Part shown: one piece after another, positions 58,825-64,000 of the stretch
Numbering within the stretch: the stretch's first letter is position 1
Layout: the number at the start of each line of letters is the position of its first letter
Source: an archaeon
GTDB lineage: Archaea; Thermoproteota; Thermoprotei_A; Marsarchaeales; Marsarchaeaceae
Assembly: GCA_021800035.1 (NCBI GenBank)
Contig: JAJYZJ010000001.1
Coordinates: 18,236-82,235, forward strand
Length of the DNA stretch: 64,000 nucleotides
Direction: 5' to 3'
Notes under the pieces: generated by a model
Databases searched by the model: none
The model's input: only the letters and a program-made list of their open reading frames with translations
Told to the model about the DNA's origin: nothing
Made by a program: the position numbers and the translations under genes

Positions 58825-59322
58825 ATGGAAGAGATTTATCTCGGAAGGATGGAGACACTCTCTGAGATGGAATCCCACTATTCCAAGGGAGATGTGGATT
58901 ATTTCGTTCGTGCGTTGAAACACCCAGATCGTGTCATCAGAATCAGAGCCTTAAGTGTGCTCGAAGTGCTAGGAAATAGCTCCACCGTATCTCCAATAGG
59001 GGAAGTTTTGGAGCGAGAGGGCGACGAGATAGTACGCCACGAAGCTGCTTTCGTGCTTGGACAGTTGGGCTATTCCACTGCATTACCGTATCTCGAGAAG
59101 GCAGCTCTGCATGACACTTCGACCATAGTACGCCACGAGGCCGCAGTGGCCATGGGAGTTATCGGGTCCGAGGAAGCCGAGGAAACACTGAAACAGGCAT
59201 TCAATCTGGATGCGAGCCCGTCTGTGCGTTTTTCAGCTGAGATAGCGCTCTCGAATTTGGAATTCCTGAAGCTTAATCGTGGTAAAAGCAGTCTGGATTT
59301 CGCTCGAAGAACAGGTGGTTAG
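58825..59322 (+). CDS. HEAT-repeat protein resembling one half of deoxyhypusine hydroxylase
   Basis: Two HE motifs 32 residues apart: VRHEAAFVLGQLGYSTALPYLEKAALHDTSTIVRHEAAVAMGVIGSEEAEETLKQ. Confidence 0.75.
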   Translation: MEEIYLGRMETLSEMESHYSKGDVDYFVRALKHPDRVIRIRALSVLEVLGNSSTVSPIGEVLEREGDEIVRHEAAFVLGQLGYSTALPYLEKAALHDTSTIVRHEAAVAMGVIGSEEAEETLKQAFNLDASPSVRFSAEIALSNLEFLKLNRGKSSLDFARRTGG

Positions 59323-59328
59323 TCGACA

Positions 59329-59718
59329 GTGGTCCAAGGCTCGCTGGGCTCCGATAGGGAAGCTTTACTGCAAGAGCTGGACGAAGTTCGGCTACTTCAC
59401 ACCAAGCTGAAAGTGGAGATTCGCAGGGTATCGCGCAAGGTGAAGTGGGCCCGGGAAAGCTATACTCGAGTGATATCGAGCGCATTTTGCCCTATGTGTC
59501 TGAGGCCACTTGATCTTTCGGAGAAATACGAATATTCTGAAAAAGTGGCGCAGGAGATTCAGAAGCTCGAAGAACTTCTAAAGAAAGACACTTTCCGTCT
59601 GGACGAGACAGAATCTAAAATGGCCATACTTCAAGCCGATATTGATAGAATAGAAAGGGGAGGCAGACCTCCATCAGGCTCGCAGGAGTCAGAAAAACAC
59701 TCAGGCGAACCTATTTAG
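59329..59718 (+). CDS. Hypothetical coiled-coil protein with CPMC motif
   Basis: SSAFCPMCLRPLDLSEKYEYSEKVAQEIQKLEELLKK; directly downstream of the HEAT protein. Confidence 0.6.
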   Translation: MVQGSLGSDREALLQELDEVRLLHTKLKVEIRRVSRKVKWARESYTRVISSAFCPMCLRPLDLSEKYEYSEKVAQEIQKLEELLKKDTFRLDETESKMAILQADIDRIERGGRPPSGSQESEKHSGEPI

Positions 59719-59852
59719 CCACGAGGTATTAATGTGGTGGACCTTTGATTTTGATAGAACTTCGTGATGGGTGGGGCATGTCAAACAGGGAATGGTTGCA
59801 CCGGAAATGCTCTTTTAATCTTGTCCTGTAATTCAATTGCGGAGGGTCAGAA

Positions 59853-60461
59853 TTGCAGATAAAACAGTTAAAGGTGGGAAGAATGCTCAACTTTTCGTAT
59901 GTGCTTTACGGCGAGAGTAGGAGGGCATTTTGCGTTGACCCGAGTTACGGCTCGACCGAGATCCAGAGTTTTCTTCGCGAGGCAGATTTAAAACTGGACT
60001 ACATTTTGCTCACTCACCACCATTTTGATCATGTGGACCAAGCCGCAGAGCTCGCGCAGAAAACAGGTTCGAGGGTTGTCGCCCATAAATCTTCTCCGTA
60101 CAATTATGACGTGGGTGTGATTGACGGTCAGAGGTTGAGAGCGGGCGAAATTGAAGTCATCTGTCTGCATACGCCTGGGCACACAAAGGACAGCGTATGC
60201 TACTTATCGAGTGGAACTCTTTTTACGGGCGATACGCTTTTCGTAGGTGAATGCGGTAGAGTTGACCTGCCGGGCGGGTCGGCTTCCGAGATGTATGACA
60301 GCCTCTTTGGAAAACTCGTAGTACTTCCAGATGACACTCGCGTCTACCCAGGGCACGACTATGGTGATCGTCCATATTCAACCATTGGAATAGAAAAGGC
60401 AGCAAACTATGTTTTGCGGCCTCGTAGCAAATCGGAGTTTGAAAGATTTATGAATAATTAG
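59853..60461 (+). CDS. Metallo-beta-lactamase-fold hydrolase (glyoxalase II / persulfide dioxygenase-like)
   Basis: THHHFDHVD, HTPGHTKDS, TGDTLFVGECGRVDLPGG, YPGHDYGDRPYSTIGIEK. Confidence 0.88.
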   Translation: MQIKQLKVGRMLNFSYVLYGESRRAFCVDPSYGSTEIQSFLREADLKLDYILLTHHHFDHVDQAAELAQKTGSRVVAHKSSPYNYDVGVIDGQRLRAGEIEVICLHTPGHTKDSVCYLSSGTLFTGDTLFVGECGRVDLPGGSASEMYDSLFGKLVVLPDDTRVYPGHDYGDRPYSTIGIEKAANYVLRPRSKSEFERFMNN

Positions 60462-60527
60462 GTTGAATATACAAGAATTGCGTGGAATCCACGTCCGTTT
60501 GATAGAATCCACTGGAGTTGTGCAAGC

Positions 60528-61748
60528 TTGTTTGACGCTGTAGTCAGAGCCAACCTGCTCGTGACCCCTGAAGGGCCGTGCTCCTTAGAGAACTGCAGAA
60601 CAAAAGAGACCCGCTCGGCTGCAGTGGCAATTTCTGGAGGTCGGATTGAGAGGGTAGACGAGTGGGACCGAATCAAAGCCTTGGACGCAAAGGTGGTACT
60701 GGATTACTCTGACTACTTAATGACTCCGGGTCTGGTGGACGCGCACACTCACCTAATTTATGCGGGGAACAGGGGACGGGAGCTAAAGTGGAAGCTCGAG
60801 GGTCTGGACTACAAGGAGATAGCAGAACGTGGAGGAGGAATATTCAGCACGACTAGGTCCACAAGAGAGGCGGATGCGTCAGCGCTGTTAGAGCTTGCGA
60901 GAAAGAGGTGCGCCTCCTCCATGGCTTCGGGTGTAACAACTCTGGAAGTGAAAACCGGTTACGGCCTGACCTATCAAGATGAAGTTAAACTGCTGTATGT
61001 TCTTTCAGTGCTTAAAAGCTCACTCCGCGCTCGCTTGATACGAAGCGTTCTCGCGGCCCACGCTATGCCGCCCGAATTCCCAGGAGGACGCGAAGGGTAC
61101 ATTAACTCTGTAGTTATGAAGCTGAGCGAATACGCAGCCAAGACGGGTCTGGCCGAATTTGTGGATGTGTTTTGTGAGCCAGGTTACTTCAGCATATCTG
61201 AAACGAGGAATATCCTCTCTCATGCCTCAAACTTGGGCCTCGGGCTGAAAGTGCACGCGGACGAATTTGTACGAAGCGGAGGGGCGGGACTGGCCGCAGA
61301 GCTAGGAGCCACTTCTGCGGACCACCTCGGAAAAGCCTCAAGGAGCGACTTGGAGCTCATGGCGCGAAAGGGGGTCACAGCTGTACTACTTCCGATGCTC
61401 TTCCACTACGCAATGCTTGACCCACCAAACCTTGAAAAGTATAGGGGCATAGGCCTTCGTGTGGCCTTGGCTTCTGATTTCAACCCAAACTCTCCTAATG
61501 ATTCCATGCTTGTTACAATGAACCATGCTTGTTACAATATGCGCATGCTTCCTGACGAGGCCCTTTGCGGGGCCACGACAAACGCAGCGTCAGCGCTCGG
61601 GTTGCATGACGTTGGCGCGATAAGAACGGGATGGCGCGCCGACTTGGCTGTATTCGATGTCGACGACCAAAATGATTTAATTACCCGCTGTGGTAGATCA
61701 CCCCTTGTGTTTTCGATGTGTGAAGGGCTTCCGATTCTAAGGGAGTAG
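60528..61748 (+). CDS. hutI: Imidazolonepropionase
   Basis: PGLVDAHTHLIYAGNRGREL, GGGIFSTTRSTREA, TLEVKTGYGL, VHADEFVRSGGAGLAAELGATSADHL. Confidence 0.93.
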   Translation: MFDAVVRANLLVTPEGPCSLENCRTKETRSAAVAISGGRIERVDEWDRIKALDAKVVLDYSDYLMTPGLVDAHTHLIYAGNRGRELKWKLEGLDYKEIAERGGGIFSTTRSTREADASALLELARKRCASSMASGVTTLEVKTGYGLTYQDEVKLLYVLSVLKSSLRARLIRSVLAAHAMPPEFPGGREGYINSVVMKLSEYAAKTGLAEFVDVFCEPGYFSISETRNILSHASNLGLGLKVHADEFVRSGGAGLAAELGATSADHLGKASRSDLELMARKGVTAVLLPMLFHYAMLDPPNLEKYRGIGLRVALASDFNPNSPNDSMLVTMNHACYNMRMLPDEALCGATTNAASALGLHDVGAIRTGWRADLAVFDVDDQNDLITRCGRSPLVFSMCEGLPILRE

Positions 61749-61754
61749 GTCGGC

Positions 61755-63092
61755 TTGAAGATCACATCCTATCCGAGCGTAGGGCGATGGCTATCCAGAG
61801 TTCTTTCAAGAAGGACACGGTCAGAAGGCACCGTTCGGGTCTATCTATTCCATCTAATGAAGTTCTGCGAGTGGGCTAAGAAGTCTCCGGATGAGCTGAT
61901 AACTGAACACCTTAAGAATCAAGAATCTCCTGTTGAGGCCGTAAGAAGATTACATGAGGAGCTTGTTACCCAATATTTTCTCTTTTTGGAATCTACGAAG
62001 AAGCTATCCAGGAATACTGCCATACTTGCACATGCTACTATAAGGAGCTTCTACAAGGCAAACTATGCGCCATTGAAGCTTGAGACGCCGGAAAGCTGGC
62101 CCACTCGGCACGATAAGATTCCTACGAGGGCCGAGGTGCAGGCGATGTTGAAGGCGGCCAAGACTCCGCTAGAAAAGGCAATCTTGGCTTTTTCTGCCCA
62201 ATCGGGACAGAGAGTTGGCGTCATAATTTCGCTCAGATATCATATGGTAAAGGAAGCGCTTGCAGATGATGGCCCTGGGAGAATTCATGTCCCGTCCGAC
62301 TTGAAAGATGCCAAGGGCCATCTCGTAAACAAGCGTCGCCAGAATTATGATTTTTTCATAGGCGAGGATGCAAAATCGCTCCTAAAGTCTTACTTAGAAA
62401 CGCGAGGACAACTACACGGGGATGACCTTGTATTTGTAAACCCACGGAGAATAAGAGGTCGAACTGTGGCTCTGGATGATGAGGCCGTCAACAGGATGCT
62501 CAAGACTGCATCGAGAACAAGCGGCCAGTCTGTGGCTACTTCTAGGACTGTACACCATCATGTGCTAAGGAAGTATTTCCAAACCGCCATGGAAGAAGCG
62601 GGGGTTGCAGCAAACTGGTACAACTATATGATGGGCCATGTGCTCCCCAAAACCCAGCAGGCCTACTCCAAGCCATCATTGGAACAGCTCAAATCGGCCT
62701 ATGCCCGGGCTGAACCAAATCTAGGCTTATTGTCAGCTCTATCGCCTGAACGCACTTTCAGGACGGAACCTTCTTTGCTGAGAGAGCAAGCAGGTATGAA
62801 TGGCACAAGCTCAGCTGGGGAACTGAAGAAGGTTTTCGAACCTCTTGGCCATTCGCACCTTACCAGTGACCATCTGGACGCTCCCTACGCTACACACGGG
62901 GGAATCCCACAGACAAACGCGAGCCCCCAGGTATCGTCATCATCAGCCAGGTTGTCAAGAAACACATCGAAAGTTGAAAGAAGAATCGTTCCCCAAGAAG
63001 AACTTGAGACCCTATTGACAGACGGCTGGGAACCCGTAATGGAAATGTCAAACGGCCGCGTTGTAGTGCGCAGAGAGATATCAGTAGTCTGA
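61755..63092 (+). CDS. Tyrosine recombinase/integrase family protein
   Basis: SGQRVGVIISL (Arg), VHHHVLRKYF (HxxR), MMGH, QQAYSKP (Tyr) catalytic-box pattern; SAM-like N-terminal domain. Confidence 0.88.
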   Translation: MKITSYPSVGRWLSRVLSRRTRSEGTVRVYLFHLMKFCEWAKKSPDELITEHLKNQESPVEAVRRLHEELVTQYFLFLESTKKLSRNTAILAHATIRSFYKANYAPLKLETPESWPTRHDKIPTRAEVQAMLKAAKTPLEKAILAFSAQSGQRVGVIISLRYHMVKEALADDGPGRIHVPSDLKDAKGHLVNKRRQNYDFFIGEDAKSLLKSYLETRGQLHGDDLVFVNPRRIRGRTVALDDEAVNRMLKTASRTSGQSVATSRTVHHHVLRKYFQTAMEEAGVAANWYNYMMGHVLPKTQQAYSKPSLEQLKSAYARAEPNLGLLSALSPERTFRTEPSLLREQAGMNGTSSAGELKKVFEPLGHSHLTSDHLDAPYATHGGIPQTNASPQVSSSSARLSRNTSKVERRIVPQEELETLLTDGWEPVMEMSNGRVVVRREISVV

Positions 63093-63269
63093 ACGTGGAG
63101 TGTAAGGCTATGGCTCGCGTATCTGAGATGAGTTTGTAAGGAATGGAAGCGTCAGGGCTTGTTCGCGACAATAATTCAGATAAACCGACACCTCGAAGAC
63201 TCGTGCAATTTCAATTTTCCGGGAAACGGGGAAGGCAAACTCGTCCGAAGCTGGTTGAACTAGGCGCTA

Positions 63270-63656
63270 TCAAGTCCGCCTTCTTGGACCCGCAGTCACA
63301 GGTGCAAGTTTTAGCCTAAGGTTATCAATAAGGCCGAGATCCGCGTCAAGTGGACCGCCGATTTGGGAGAAATCAGCCTCATTCCCCAAGTAACCGAGTT
63401 GTTCAACCTCCTTTTCTAGAGTGATTAAATCGAAGAAGGCTGGCCCGAACTCATCAAAAATTTCGCTCAACTGCTCGCTCAACAACTTCAACTCAGTTTG
63501 TGAAACCTTCCTCTGTTTGCTGAAATTCCTTAGTGAACTGCATGTCACAATGTCAGATACTTCTACACCAAGAAGGTCAGTCAGAGTTGACACTATATCC
63601 CCTACGGTCAGGGAGACACCGGTTCCCTTTCGGTCTTTTCTAGCTGAGGCCTGCAT
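63270..63656 (-). CDS. Hypothetical protein
   Basis: 128 aa ORF with protein-like composition. Confidence 0.5.
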   Translation of the reverse strand: MQASARKDRKGTGVSLTVGDIVSTLTDLLGVEVSDIVTCSSLRNFSKQRKVSQTELKLLSEQLSEIFDEFGPAFFDLITLEKEVEQLGYLGNEADFSQIGGPLDADLGLIDNLRLKLAPVTAGPRRRT

Positions 63657-63689
63657 ATTTTGTCAGGCATAATTCAATCGCATTATTAT

Positions 63690-63709
63690 AGCCCGTGTGA
63701 AAACGGGCT
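63690..63709. terminator. Small hairpin AGCCCGT-GTGAAA-ACGGGCT
   Basis: 7-bp perfect stem, 6-nt loop, between two minus-strand genes. Confidence 0.3.
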
Positions 63710-63840
63710 CTGTGTTTTGGCTCTGTACGCTACTTTGTTGCTGTTCATACCGAATCCACTTGAATTCGAGATAATTTTCCATTTTAATCAAAATTCATTT
63801 ACGAGTTTATGCAGAAACCATAGAAATAGTATTTGTTTGC

Positions 63841-64000
63841 TTATTCCTGTGTGAGTTCTCGCTTTATTTCCTGGAATCTTCTGTGGAATTCCTCAGCATC
63901 TTTATCTCTGTCCTGTTCCAGCATCATAGTTGACGCTACATAAGAGTACAGTTCGAGTGGCTCGTGATCCCCTTTAAAATGCTCAATTGCTGCAGACTTA
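63841..64000 (-). CDS. Partial hypothetical CDS running off the window end
   Basis: Minus frame open from the window edge: KSAAIEHFKGDHEPLELYSYVASTMMLEQDRDKDAEEFHRRFQEIKRELTQE*. Confidence 0.6.
   Translation of the reverse strand, partial: KSAAIEHFKGDHEPLELYSYVASTMMLEQDRDKDAEEFHRRFQEIKRELTQE

Noticed and set aside
1-64000. CRISPR arrays, rRNA and tRNA genes
   Set aside because: No regularly spaced repeats, no rRNA-like blocks and no convincing T-loop/acceptor pattern noticed by eye; a tRNAscan/Infernal run would be decisive.

Overview
The window looks archaeal: short leaders with TATA-like boxes, TTG/GTG starts, and archaeal-type winged-helix, Agl3-like and HutI/MTAP-like genes. Lineage is inferred only. 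The standout region is a roughly 15 kb sulfur-oxidation island (1-15349). It encodes an sHdr-type heterodisulfide-reductase-like complex (HdrB1 tail, HdrA, Hyp, HdrC2, HdrB2), a lipoate-binding protein (LbpA), an sLpl(AB)-like lipoate ligase, DsrE-family proteins, a DsrEFH/TusDCB-like trio, an Mrp ATPase, a QmoC/AprM-like membrane protein, AprB, AprA, Sat, and a divergent DsrE2-like/TusA pair. A degenerate low-molecular-weight phosphatase fold protein sits beside that pair. The rest is accessory and housekeeping content: S53 peptidase, ABC exporter, amidase-PQQ propeller fusion, an arsenic locus with a SelW-like protein and HxlR regulator, S9 peptidase, LysA, UDP-sulfoquinovose synthase plus nucleotidyltransferase, thiamine-type ABC transporter, Pit/DUF47, HpaB family, MTA phosphorylase, a half-length deoxyhypusine-hydroxylase-like HEAT protein, MBL hydrolase, HutI and a tyrosine recombinase. 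I found several gene remnants by reading frames manually, including a frameshifted UbiD decarboxylase and an SDR tail. No tRNA, rRNA or CRISPR array was recognised. All family calls are from reading the sequence; no database search was run.
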